Part shown: positions 12,381-22,559 of the stretch, piece after piece | Layout: each line of letters begins with the position of its first letter | Position numbering within the stretch: position 1 is the stretch's first letter | Assembly: GCA_024509875.1 (NCBI GenBank) | Contig: JAMPIV010018776.1 | Coordinates: forward strand, 310,001 to 374,000 | Origin: Oreohelix idahoensis | Lineage: Eukaryota; Mollusca; Gastropoda; Stylommatophora; Oreohelicidae | Length of the DNA: 64,000 nucleotides | Direction of reading: 5' to 3' | The notes under the pieces: model-generated | Told to the model about the DNA's origin: nothing | Databases searched by the model: none | The model's input: only the letters and a program-made list of their open reading frames with translations | Program-made: the position numbers and the translations under genes

Positions 12381-12516
12381 TTTCTCTTTTTCCGCTCCTT
12401 ATTATGCATTGAGCCACCACTGTAGATGACCCATTGAGTAAGCTTACGCCAAAGCCCAAAATCTTACACCGGCGGTTTCTGTAACAATTTATTTTACACG
12501 ATGAGTGTGCCCGCTC

Positions 12517-12530
12517 CCCCCCCCCCCCCC
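12517..12530. repeat. Poly-C tract
   Basis: Uninterrupted C run followed by a T run. Confidence 0.85.
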
Positions 12531-12612
12531 TTTTTCATGCACAATGTCATATGAATCACCTTTGTACGATATACCTGATAGAGCAGTAGGGCTATTCCTT
12601 ATCTCCTCAAAG

Positions 12613-13120
12613 ACCCTGACCTAACCTGGTTAGACAACTAATTATGTGATTTGACTGAAACTGGCAAAATGACAAGCCTACAAACACAGAACCCTGACCT
12701 AACCTGGTTAGACAACTAATTATGTGATTTGACTGAAACTGGCAAAATGACAAGCCTACAAACACAGAACCCTGACCTAACCTGGTTAGACAACTAATTA
12801 TGTGATTTGACTGAAACTGGCAAAATGACAAGCCTTCAAACACAGAACCCTGACCTAACCTGGTTAGACAACTAATTATGTGATTTGACTGAAACTGGCA
12901 AAATGACAAGCCTTCAAACACAAAACCCTGACCTAACCTGTTTAGACAACTAATTATGTCAAAACCCTGACCTAACCTGTTTAGACAACTAATTATGTGA
13001 TTTGACTGAAACTGGCAAAATGACAAGCCTACAAACACAGAACCCTGACCTAACCTGGTTAGACAACTAATTATGTGATTTGACTGAAACTGTCAAAATG
13101 ACAAGCCTACAAACACAGAA
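12613..13120. repeat. 78-bp minisatellite, about 6.5 copies
   Basis: Units start at 12613, 12691, 12769, 12847, 12925, 12964 and 13042, each beginning ACCCTGACCTAACCTG. Spacing is exactly 78 bases except for the 12925 unit, which is exactly 39 bases, half a unit. Copies differ by a few substitutions (CTGG or CTGT, CCTACAAAC or CCTTCAAAC). Because 78 is divisible by 3, a minus-strand open frame of 143 codons with a 26-residue repeat runs through it; nothing else supports a protein. Confidence 0.95.
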
Positions 13121-14399
13121 CGAACGAATAAACAAACTAGTAAATAGTGTTGCCACCAAGGTAACGACATTATTTTTGTTGATCAGAATTGACATCACTG
13201 CACACTGGGCAAACCCATAGGTGCTCAGTCTCCCTCAGCGAATGTCGAAGGGTATGAATACTAACTGTTCATGTTGCGCTAGTTGCTGTGACGAAATCAG
13301 TCGTGCAATTTTTATAACTCTCATTCACTCGGCAGAATCTATTCATTCATTTTTCTCACTCATCGTCCTATCATTTGGCATATTTTATGCCCTACATTCT
13401 TTTACTGTGACCACTCCCCAGACGTATTTACGTTCCGCAAGGTGAACTGTGGTATTATCGTAACAATATCCGGTCATTATCACCGGCCAGCGGTAATACG
13501 TTTATCTCTTTGAGTCGCCGGCCACCTTTGATAGGAGACGATCCTCGTTTGACACAAAATAGTCTCGTACGAGGATGAATACAATACCGTATTGTCCGTC
13601 TGAGAAATCAGTTTGGGGGATTCACACACATAGGCGATAATGAGATAATCGTTTCCGCTCGGCCTGTCTCGGTATCAATATTACTGATAACCTGTCTGCG
13701 GAAGACAGTATTTGAAGGTAGCATCTGGACATCAAATAAGCTCCCAGATTTGTTTGTGAGTTGGCGGAAATATTACCGTATTATTTGAAAGAGGTCACGC
13801 GATGGAATTTTAAAATGTAATATTTTAAACACGTGGGGGATATTTAGAATTAAAACACCCCAACCCCGTGCTAAAGAGCTTACCATTGGTTTGATTTGAT
13901 AAGCCGGAATAAACCAGGAATCTCATGGGAAAATTCGGCGGTACATCCGAGATTTGAACTGGAAGCTGAGAATATAATATAGTGAAAGCGGAGTCACAGA
14001 TCAGACAGCTTCGCAACTTCAAGCTAGCAACTCTCAAAAGCCAGAAAGAGAAGGATCGGACAAAGGATTCCAAACTTAAAAGTGACAGATAGAAAGTATT
14101 TGGGCAACTTAAAACTTAAAAAAGTAAACCCGCATTTTAAATACAAAGTTTAGATACCCAAGGAATCAGATCACCCATCAGGGACCAAAAGATGCAGCCA
14201 TAGAGAATGCAGTCAGCGACCCATAGCTTGGCTGCTTGCATCAGAGTCAGCGAACCAGAGCTGACTAAGACCGTACTCCACCTCCACGTGGTGGTCCTGG
14301 AAACAGTCTGCAGCAGTGCAGTCTGGCTGAGCGAGTACGGATCGCAATGAGAAGGCAAACCCGGTCCCTAAAAAATGCCGTGCTGAAGTCGGATGTGTC
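13121..14399. other. No recognisable gene
   Basis: No transposon protein, RNA gene or clear repeat was identified. The stretch 14160-14400 may be the upstream part of the LINE-like or SINE-like 3' end that finishes at 14486, since it is contiguous with it and GC-richer than its surroundings. Confidence 0.35.
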
Positions 14400-14486
14400 G
14401 ACCGAAAGGTGCAGATATCACAGCTATGGCGTAAACAGACACAACACAACCACCGTCCTTTTCAGGGCGAACGAGGAAGAAGAAGA
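14400..14486 (+). repeat. LINE-like 3' tail
   Basis: GGGCGAACGAGGAAGAAGAAGAAG (given here as positions 14465-14488) closely resembles the 3' tails that follow LINE stop codons at 22270-22300 and 37995-38034: a short GC-rich segment followed by (AAG)n. No coding part was recognised immediately upstream. Confidence 0.4.
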
Positions 14487-14490
14487 AGAT

Positions 14491-14594
14491 CACCCGTCAT
14501 AAGAGGAATCACAATATTTCCCAGACCAAGTGATTCGAAGAACACCCGTCATAATAGGAATTACTAAAATTTCCAGGCCAAGTGATTTGAGAGC
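14491..14594. repeat. 52-bp tandem duplication
   Basis: CACCCGTCATAAGAGGAAT at 14491 recurs as CACCCGTCATAATAGGAAT at 14543, and the similarity continues to the CCAAGTGATTYGA block in each copy. Confidence 0.75.
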
Positions 14595-15059
14595 ATATAA
14601 TGTAAATTGCTCGTGTCAATTCTAACCTGTGCGAGGAGATTGTGGATTCCAACATTATTGGGTTCGCGGTTACAAGCTATCAGACGGTTGAAGTATTAAC
14701 GTTCCTACGCCACTAGTGTGAGAGAAGAGCATCAACACTGACCGCCTACATTGGACGAGTTATGTGGAGAAGTGCACTCATCACCAAAAAGAAGCGACGG
14801 AAACCACGGCGACAGGACTCACCTAGATCAGTTAAGTCCTGATTAAAAGGCATCAGCAAAACGGGTTTTTATTACTCCCCTATTAAGTCTCTATGAAGAC
14901 GCTTTCATCTAAAATTTCACCAATCTTTCCATATTTATTTTAACCTGTTAAAGACTAATTCACTATTAAATTTGTTACATGTTATTTTAAAACTAAACAA
15001 ACATAGTTGATTCAGTTATTACATGTATGAAAGCCAGAATATTTAATATACATCTAAAC
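14595..15059. other. Mostly unassigned; outer part of the D inverted pair possible
   Basis: No gene is seen. The stretch from about 14930 may extend the inverted similarity with 17232-17400, but the match is weak by eye. Confidence 0.3.
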
Positions 15060-15410
15060 ATATCTTTACCTCTAAACAGAGCTATACCATTATAAGAGGA
15101 AATTCGCTGAATTAACTGAGCTGGCGGCTTGAACGAGCTAAACACCATTGCTTAAATCCTTCACAAAAGGCGACGGATCAGATACAAGTTAACAATTGTT
15201 CAGCCCAATGCAACATTGTTCTTGACTTCTGAAAATATCTTGTGATATGTCCCTTAAGATAGAAGCGTTATTACCCTTCTATCTACATCTCTGCCAAGTG
15301 TAATCTTGTGCGAAGGTAGACGCATTTGACGACCCATTTAGATACTCTTGAGAGTTGGCCACTGTTGGATCACTACTGCAAAGCAGGGGAGGCACTGTGA
15401 CAGTTGCATA
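15060..15410 (-). repeat. Unclassified repeat D, inverted copy
   Basis: Its reverse complement matches 16895-17235 and 21222-21560. Landmarks in the plus orientation of the other copies are CTACCTTCGCACAAGATT, GTAGATAGAAG, GAGCACGTTAA and TTAGCTCGTT. No coding content was recognised. Confidence 0.7.
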
Positions 15411-15779
15411 CTCGCCAGATGCATCCTCTGATACGTCCCTCACAGCTAGCATTACGTTTGATGCCAACTCCTATAGTCTTAGCCTTGTTGATTTATCTAT
15501 TGCAGTGTCATTCTCTAACAGGTAAAAACATATGCAGTATTGCCTTATTATATTTCTGCCCTGCAATAATATAACTTACTGAATAAAAGAAGAAAGAAAC
15601 AATAGATGCCAGAAACGATGCGAGCGGAGTCGAATTTCAAAAGTAATGTACTACAAATTAAATGAAAACCAATATAGCTTTTCACAGTGAGGAAACCTGT
15701 TGATAGCAGTACAAGGAAGCACATGTTCCGGAATCCACACGATAAGAGAATCATAGGACGTTTTTCTACCAAGTGTTCC

Positions 15780-16000
15780 TGTCCCGTAACGTCAGCTCAA
15801 GGCGTTCTCACGTCTTTTTTTATCGGCTTCATGTCTGTCTCCAGTTCTCTTCATCCTTAGTCTGCCTCTACCCCCTTCCTTACCCTGGGGATTCCGGAAC
15901 AATGATTATCTTGTAATGCTATCAACATGATTTCTCAGTGTGTGTCCTATCCTTCTGCAGTGTGTTCTTCTCATCTCTTGTTCCACTGACATTGCGTCGC
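15780..16000 (-). pseudogene. LINE reverse-transcriptase C-terminal fragment
   Basis: On the minus strand the peptide contains VEQEMRRTHCRRIGHTLRNH followed by VDSITR. This is the motif found just after the reverse transcriptase in RTE-like LINEs, and the minus-strand LINE fragment at 47590-48130 has the same VEQELRRRR junction. Only this C-terminal stub is present; the frame then breaks into remnants of the usual proline- and basic-rich end. Upstream (16010-16140) the sequence is repeat E instead of LINE. It is a dead 5'-truncated copy. Confidence 0.6.
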
Positions 16001-16009
16001 TTGAATACT

Positions 16010-16140
16010 GTGTTATTCCGTCTCCACTTGAGCGTGTTCCGAGAAAAACGCAACGTTTTTGGGTTACTAGTTGAAAAGAAGGAATATATAACATTAAAAT
16101 GACATTTTGCATGATGATTGAAACCGGTAACTGTAAGATA
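16010..16140. repeat. Unclassified repeat E, copy 2
   Basis: Matches 10850-10905 and 11041-11093 of copy 1 as one continuous block (GAGAAAAACGC, ACTAGTTGAAAAGAAGGA, ACATTAAAATGACATTT, AACTGTAAGAT). The 135-base segment between these blocks in copy 1 is absent here. Confidence 0.6.
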
Positions 16141-16894
16141 TTTTGTAGGATGATAGATTAATCAACACGACGTCGATTTATGACCTCAGGTCAACTGTGG
16201 CCAAAAATGGAGTTGGAATAATTCCAGTACTAAGGCGACGAGTTTGTCTAGTTCTAATCTGGAATACTTTATATTACGAGTACTTTAAACTACCAAAGAG
16301 GTGTATTCACATTCGGACAAGCTGACATCCAATTCCGGCCTAAATGACATTACAGTACGAGTCAAAGCAAATGGTCAAAACTAAAACAAATATGAAAGAA
16401 AACGAAAGTGTTTTAAAAATTTCATGTGGAAAGTGAGCCTCCATTGATCAATTGACAGGTTTAATGGAAATCAATAACACTTAATGTGTAGCTAGATTTT
16501 GGTATTCTTTTGAAATGTCTCTCTGAACAAGCATGTTGACCCGACTGACATGTTTGTGAATGTAAAATATTTATCTATCACAAATGTGAGAACGTGTTAT
16601 TTCACACGTAATAATATTCATACGATTACCAGTAGCTAATATTATGCTCATTTTATGTTTATTGATAATTTTCAAGCATATTTCGCTTGAACTTTTCGTT
16701 AAATGTATGTTTTATTTGTTTATTTTTATTTATTAAGTGCAGCAGGAAATTAAACTCTCAGACATTTCATAAATACAATGTCACGTGTAGTTCCCCGGGT
16801 GGGGGTCTCTATGAGACAAAGAAAGAATACGCCAACTGCTCTCTAATGCATGTCGTAGAGACAATTAATATGAGGTTGTGCATGGGGCTGGCAA
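16141..16894. other. No recognisable feature
   Basis: AT-rich; no gene, RNA or clear repeat identified. Confidence 0.35.
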
Positions 16895-18100
16895 CCTGTG
16901 ACGGTATTGCCTCCCCTGCTTTGCAGTAGTGGTCTAACAGTGGCCCAAACTCAAGAGTATCTAATATGGGCTTCAAAGGTGTCTACCTTCGCACAAGATT
17001 ACTCTTGGCCGAGATGTAGATAGAAGGGTAATGACGCTTCTATCACTAAGGGAGTCTTCACAAGATATTCAGATAAACGAAAACAATGCTGCTTTGGCTG
17101 AGCACGTTAATTCTAGAATTTGCTGACCACTTTTGTGAAGAATTAAGCAATGATTAATTTTAGCTCGTTAAGCCCCCACATCTAATTTACTCAGTGGAAT
17201 TCTTATTATTCTGGTATATCTCTGTTTAGAGTGTGTGTAGTAAATTGACTGAGACAACCATGCAGTACATTTAAAATGATTAAACTGAAGTTAAATTTGT
17301 AAAATTACAAATAACAAAATTTAATAATCACTAAAGTTTTATCAGTTTGAAAATAATTGAATAGTTTAGAAAAAAAGTTTCATCATTGATTGATAGTAGA
17401 GTCGATGAAAAAAAGTTCAGTTTGGCTGCGTATATTTTGCACTTAGCTGCCAATAGTAGTTTCTGCTCCCGCAGATGGGTTCTTTTTACACTGCTCGTCG
17501 CTGGTCAAGGTTGTCGGGTGTAGCTCCTGTCCCAGAAATGTCAAGGAGAGTCTACAAAGTTGGTCCCTTGCCGTAAAGCTTAGGTTACTGTTCCCTTCTT
17601 GTTCCAGAGATAGTACTTTCTGCTGGTACGACCAATAAGCCAATCCTGGCTCACATACATTTTTGTTCAGATGGATAAAAGAGACTTGAATCGGCCTCTT
17701 ACACGCGTCTGGGGTGTCGTTTCTTTAATAAGATAATTCTATCTCTGACTCCGTGTGTTTCAGTTTCCTCAGATATTCCGGTTTTCCTTATTTTAAATGT
17801 TACAGATTTTCTGGGCTGAATTGTAAGTCCTGATGAATACTCCAATAAAAGGTGTCCGGTCTGACAAATGGAAATTCTGAATTCTAACTACTGGCAAGTC
17901 TGGTGTCTTTGGCAAGCGTGAATCTCACAATGAACTAGACTGACTGAAACGTCAGGTTATATTCACTGTCCTATCCCGCTCTGTCTGTTATGGAGCTCAA
18001 TTGATCAGCCAATCTGATTTGAATATTTTGCATGACTCATCTAGTGCAAAATTTCAAACATTACTTTTCTGAAAATGGGCTGTAAACATCCGATTATCTG
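16895..18100 (+). repeat. Unclassified repeat D, copy 1
   Basis: The first 340 bases match 21222-21560 well and also 15060-15410 in inverted orientation. Weaker same-orientation similarity to the second copy continues: the CTGGTACGAC block (17618 and 21762) and the CACRCGTCTGGGGT block (17702 and 22307). The second copy carries an additional LINE 3' fragment between these two blocks. No coding content recognised. Confidence 0.55.
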
Positions 18101-18419
18101 GCAGACGAACTCACAGACACACCTGTAAACCGTGTTTCAGATGTAACAAATTGTTACTTTATCAGAAAGTAATCTATTCGCAGACGGGTAATCTCGTTAT
18201 CTGCCCCACACTCTGGCCTTTATCAGCGATTGAAGCAAACACGCTGGCGATTGTAGGGCTAATCTATAGCGGTCAAGCTTTGGTACACAATAATTTACCA
18301 ACTTGTCTAACGTTCAATATTACCTCCGCCGCTCCTTGTTAATGTGATGGGTTTATCATCAACAATTCATCTCGTGACACAACCTCATCATTTAAATCAA
18401 ATTACTACAGAAACCACCA
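18101..18419. other. No recognisable feature
   Basis: No gene, RNA or repeat was recognised. Confidence 0.35.
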
Positions 18420-18660
18420 CTGCTGGAGCATGTAAATGCTTGACACAGGCTTCCTACAAGGGGACCAGTTGCAGGGATGGTGCTATGCTTCATTATGAAC
18501 AAAACTGAAAATGATGATGATGATGATATATAAGTGCAAGCCACATTTGTACGCATTGCTGAGGATAGAGAGCAGTGGAGGACCCAGTCTGATGATGCTT
18601 CCACCATGGCACCCATACGCCCCATGACGGGTTACGGGTTGAGATGAGATGATATAAATG
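18420..18660 (+). pseudogene. Possible LINE 3' end fragment
   Basis: The stretch 18550-18650 reads RIAEDREQWRTQSDDA on the plus strand and then runs into a GATGAGATGATAT tail. A 'DR..WR' motif shortly before the stop and a (GATGAT)-like tail are typical of LINE 3' ends, as in the fragment at 50787-50993. The match is short, and a (GATGAT)n run at 18515-18530 lies inside it, so the call is tentative. Confidence 0.35.
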
Positions 18661-18756
18661 CAAGGGTTTGTCAAATTAAAAGTTTAAAAAAGTTATTTTT
18701 TTTTAAATCAGTAATCTTTTGTGTATAGTTGTTAGCACATTAAATTAATACTACAC

Positions 18757-21221
18757 GGTTTTTCCGGGACAGTCCCGGTTTTCGACCATTTTTGATAATT
18801 TGTCCCGACTTTTTTTCGATGCAATCCGGGACGCCAATTTGTCCCGGTTTTGGACGAATTTGCCAATTTGGCATAAATCTCACAGATTAAAAAAAAAAAA
18901 TTATTATTCCGTGGCTGACTTGAGGGAATTTTTAATTATTAGTGAACTGGCGCCGAAACAGCACAAGAGGTTGTCAGGACCGCGAATTAGTTTTGTAGTT
19001 CCAATGTGATATTCGCAGTTATTTGAAATTTTAGGTAGTGGTAAAGTACCAAGATTTTGCGTACGGTATACGTTTATTTAATTTAAACGGTGAACTATTT
19101 GTGCATATTTTGTTATTGTTGTAAGAAAATGGTACCAAAGCGTAAATGCAGTTTCAATGAAGATTTACAAAAGGAATATCCGTTTATTAAAAAGAGTACA
19201 TCAAACTTCAATGTACGATGCAATATATGTGCCTCCGGGTTTTCGATAAGCCATAGTGGACGTGGTGATATTAAGAACCACATAAGCAGTGAGAAACATA
19301 AGAGAGCCGTCGTTACAGCTGCATCAAGCTCGTCGTTAACCACTTTCTTCAGAGCTGATAAAATTGGTGACCAAGAAGAGCAATTAGCTGCTATAGAAGG
19401 CGCCTTTGCATACCATACAGTGCTACACAATCATACTTTCAGGTCTATGGATTGCACATCAAAATTACTTCAGGTTACTTTAGAGCCAAAATTTGCATGT
19501 GCACGTACGAAAACAGAAGCCATTATTCGAAATGTCTTGGCACCCCATATTCTAAATGAGTTAAGGTGTGACCTAGAAAAGTCTACATTTATTTCTGTAC
19601 TGACAGATGCATCCAACCACAAAGAATTCAAGATTTTTCCTTTGCTTGTCAGATACTTTGATCACAGTAATGGAGTGAAAATTAAAATATTAGAGTTAAA
19701 GTCATTGCCAGGTGAAACATCTGATATTGTAAGTAGTTTTCTTAATGACTGCATAACTGAAAATGGTTTAGACAGGAAAGTAGTTGGATTATGCGCAGAC
19801 AACACAAATTCCAATTTTGGATGTGCTGAAAGGAAAGGAAAGAACAATGTTTTCAAAAAAAAACTGCAAGAAAACCTTGGACATGGTCTTATAGGAGTTG
19901 GGTGTGCAGGTCATATTTTCCACAACACTGTTCGAACAGCTGCAGATGTACTGCCTGTTGATGTCGAGCTGATTATTGCTAAAATTTATCTACTCTTCAA
20001 ATCATACACAGTACGAGTTGAAAGACTCAAGGAGTTTTGCCAGTTTGTGGAAACAGACTTCCAGATGATCTTAGGTTATGCTCAGACTAGGTGGCTTGCT
20101 CTGCTGCCTGCTGTTGAAAGGGTTCTTCAGATGTTCCTGCCTCTAAAATCATATTTTCAATCTCAAGACAGATGCCCAGTTTTTATACAGACATTCTTTG
20201 AAAATCCTCTATCTGAGGCATGGCTTGTTTTTGTTCACAGTCAGGCCTCTCCATTCCACGAAGCAGTGCAAAAAATAGAGGGACAGACGGTCACTGTGTT
20301 TGAAGTCATTGACAGCATCAACAGGTTGAAAACTATTTTGAAGTCCAAACTGGAAGACTGTTTCTTGCCATCAAGAGTTAAGCTAATCCTTGAAAAGCTG
20401 GAAATGGAAGGACTTCCAAAGGAGGATGTGAAAAAGTTTCATGCTAGCGTTTCTTCGTTCTATGAAACAGCTTTCAATTATTTGAATAAATGGGCTGCAA
20501 AAAATTTTCAAGACCTAGAATCCTACAGCTGGGTAACGCTGAACAGAATACCAATTTGGGCAGATATTGAGATATCATCATCACTAGTGATTCAAACATT
20601 ACCTTCAGCCCACTTTACAGAAACTGAAATTTATGACGAATATGTCTATATGAAGCAGTTTGTTACTTCTCAGAAAATTAGTGAATGGAGTGCCAAAAAA
20701 ACATTGCCACCACAACGTTGGATTGAAATGGTTTCCCACTTCAAAAACAATAATGTGACATTTTCAAATATTTTGAAGTTGGCAGAGTTTTTTTTTTTTT
20801 CTGTCTACCTGGAACAAATGCTGCCACAGAAAGAGTGTTTTCTTTGATGAACAGCTTATGGGCAAGTGATAAAACACAGCTAGGTGTTGAAACTTTGAAA
20901 GCTATGTTGACAACCAAAGTGAACTGTGAGGAAACATGTGTCGAGTTTTTTAAGATGCTGCTTGCAAAGAAGGACCTATTGATAAAAATCCACTCATCTG
21001 AAAAGTACAGTAACTCAGCTTCACCTTAAGTAAGGATTATTGATGTTTTTCTCTCTTATTAGTTTAAGTAGTTAAACTTATACAGTAAAATGTATGTTAT
21101 TCAATGTTATTCAAATGTATATATAAAATGTATATTATTTTAAATTGACATCAAGTTGATGATTTTTCCGGGACATGTGCCGACTTTTGACCTTTTTAAC
21201 AGTCGTCCTATTCTTTCTGTA
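18757..21221 (+). mobile_element. hAT-like DNA transposon
   Basis: The element encloses the transposase gene and is bounded by similar, rapidly repeating CCGGGAC-rich sequence. The left end (about 18757-18845) has GGTTTTTCCGGGACAGTCCCGG and several GTCCCG motifs; the right end (about 21160-21221) has GATTTTTCCGGGACATGTGCCG. The two ends align in direct orientation rather than as the inverted repeats expected of hAT elements. Repeat D resumes at 21222. No 8-bp target duplication was identified, so both borders are approximate. Confidence 0.6.
19129..21029 (+). pseudogene. hAT-like transposase, one frameshift
   Basis: The product would be a nuclear cut-and-paste transposase. An N-terminal BED-like zinc finger is visible (C-x2-C at CNIC, then H-x5-H at HISSEKH; residues 44-70 counted from the upstream ATG at 19090). 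The RNase H-like core follows, with aspartates in LTDASN (about residue 173) and CADNTN (about 237). The C-terminal dimerisation motif, ATERVFSLMN, lies after a frameshift. The first frame runs to about 20800, where a run of 13 T (20788-20800) shifts it; the second frame continues to 21029. Adding one T or removing two would restore the frame, so a sequencing or assembly slip in the homopolymer cannot be excluded. ATG 19129 (MVPKRKCSF) is preferred over 19090 because the extra residues are hydrophobic and cysteine-rich, unlike a BED-finger N-terminus. The core is otherwise free of stops, so the copy is either young or still functional. Confidence 0.8.
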
Positions 21222-22559
21222 TCGCCTGTCACGGGTTGCCTCCCCTTTGCTATGCAGTAGTGGTCCAACAGTGGCCAAAACCTAAGCATCTAATGTGGGT
21301 CTTCAAAGGTGTCTACCTTCGCACAAGATTTCTCTTGGCAGAGTTGTAGATAGAAGAATAAGGATGCTTCTACCTCGAAGGGGTGTTAACAAGACATTTC
21401 AGAAGTCAAGAACAATGCTGAAAGAGTCTGAGCACGTTAACGTTTTATCTGACCCGCCGCCTTTTGTGAAGATGTATTTTGTATGATTTAGCTCGTTCAA
21501 GCCCCAGCTGATTTAATTCAGCGAAATTTCTCTTATTAGCTCGATATAGATAAATATATATGAATATATACTAGCGGTTCTGAGTCATACGTATGCCTTT
21601 CTTTCTGTAATGATTAATTCAAATATGAATTAGTCAAAATCAACATATACCAATTTAATAATCAATTGCTTTAACACTTGTAAATAAATATGACCGCCAC
21701 AGACTGGTAGTACAGCAAATGGTCTCTCTTAGTCGTCCCGCAAATAGTCGGGTTGCCTCGTACTGGTACGACAAACTTTATAGGGAATAGAGGAACAAAT
21801 TCTGATGCTAAATATTTGTTTGCCTGATATTAATAAGGTGCCTTTTCCCGCTGTCCGTCAGCCGTTTGTTTTCTCATATTTTTTACTCTCCCTGAGCATA
21901 TATCACATTACTTTTCACAGGCTGAGATTGCCAGCCTAGTATGAATCTTTAACACCACTAGCAAGTATAAAAATGTCAAATTCACAGCATAAAATTTATG
22001 TTTACAACTTACCCAAATAGGGAAGATAGATCTCTTGCTCAGTAGAATATTCTTGGCAACTTAATACAGGTGTCTCGAACAAACGAAAGGAACTACTGAT
22101 GAGTGTGACTGTGGCACCGATAAAATGAGTGCCGAACATCTGCTTCAAAGGTGCCCAACATATGAGGAACAGAGAAAACGCACATGGCCATCGCTAGTAC
22201 CATTCCTGGAGAAAATCTACGGAGATATCAACAGCCTCAGGTTGACCACTGCTTTCTTTGGACTAATTCAAGTTGACATCTGACGGTGAACGAAGAAGAA
22301 AAAGAACACACGTCTGGGGTATTTTTTCTATTTCAGAATCTCTCTGTGACTTGTGAGTGGTCCTGTAGAATTCCGGGTTCCGTATTAATATTGGCCAGTT
22401 TTCTACTGATGTACAGAGATCTCTTACTACGTTTTGTCCAGTCCTATAAATTCAGAATCCAACTCTATTGTTTTCTGTGGCAAGGTCCGAGCTGTCTTTG
22501 TTGACAATTTCTGGAATGCAGTACCGTATGTCACACTTTCTTACGTTATATCGTAGATT
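21222..22559 (+). repeat. Unclassified repeat D, copy 2
   Basis: Begins where the hAT-like element ends. The first 340 bases match 16895-17235; later blocks match more weakly up to about 22520. It runs directly into repeat C copy 2, so D and C may be parts of one larger composite repeat. Confidence 0.5.
22060..22300 (+). pseudogene. LINE C-terminal fragment with 3' tail
   Basis: From about 22098 the plus strand reads DECDCGTDKMSAEHLLQRCP and continues for about 40 more residues to a TGA at 22280. A cysteine-rich CxCG...HLLQ.CP segment is typical of the C-terminal end of some LINE polyproteins. The stop is followed by ACGGTGAACGAAGAAGAAAAAG, the (AAG)n-type tail seen on other LINEs here. No reverse transcriptase precedes it, so it is a heavily 5'-truncated insertion within repeat D. 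Confidence 0.7.

Noticed and set aside
12607..13038. Minus-strand 143-codon frame with a 26-residue repeat as a repeat protein
   Set aside because: It exists only because the minisatellite unit is divisible by 3; there is no start context, motif or flanking exon.
12613..13120. CRISPR-like array
   Set aside because: There are no unique spacers; whole 78-bp units repeat, and the window is eukaryotic.
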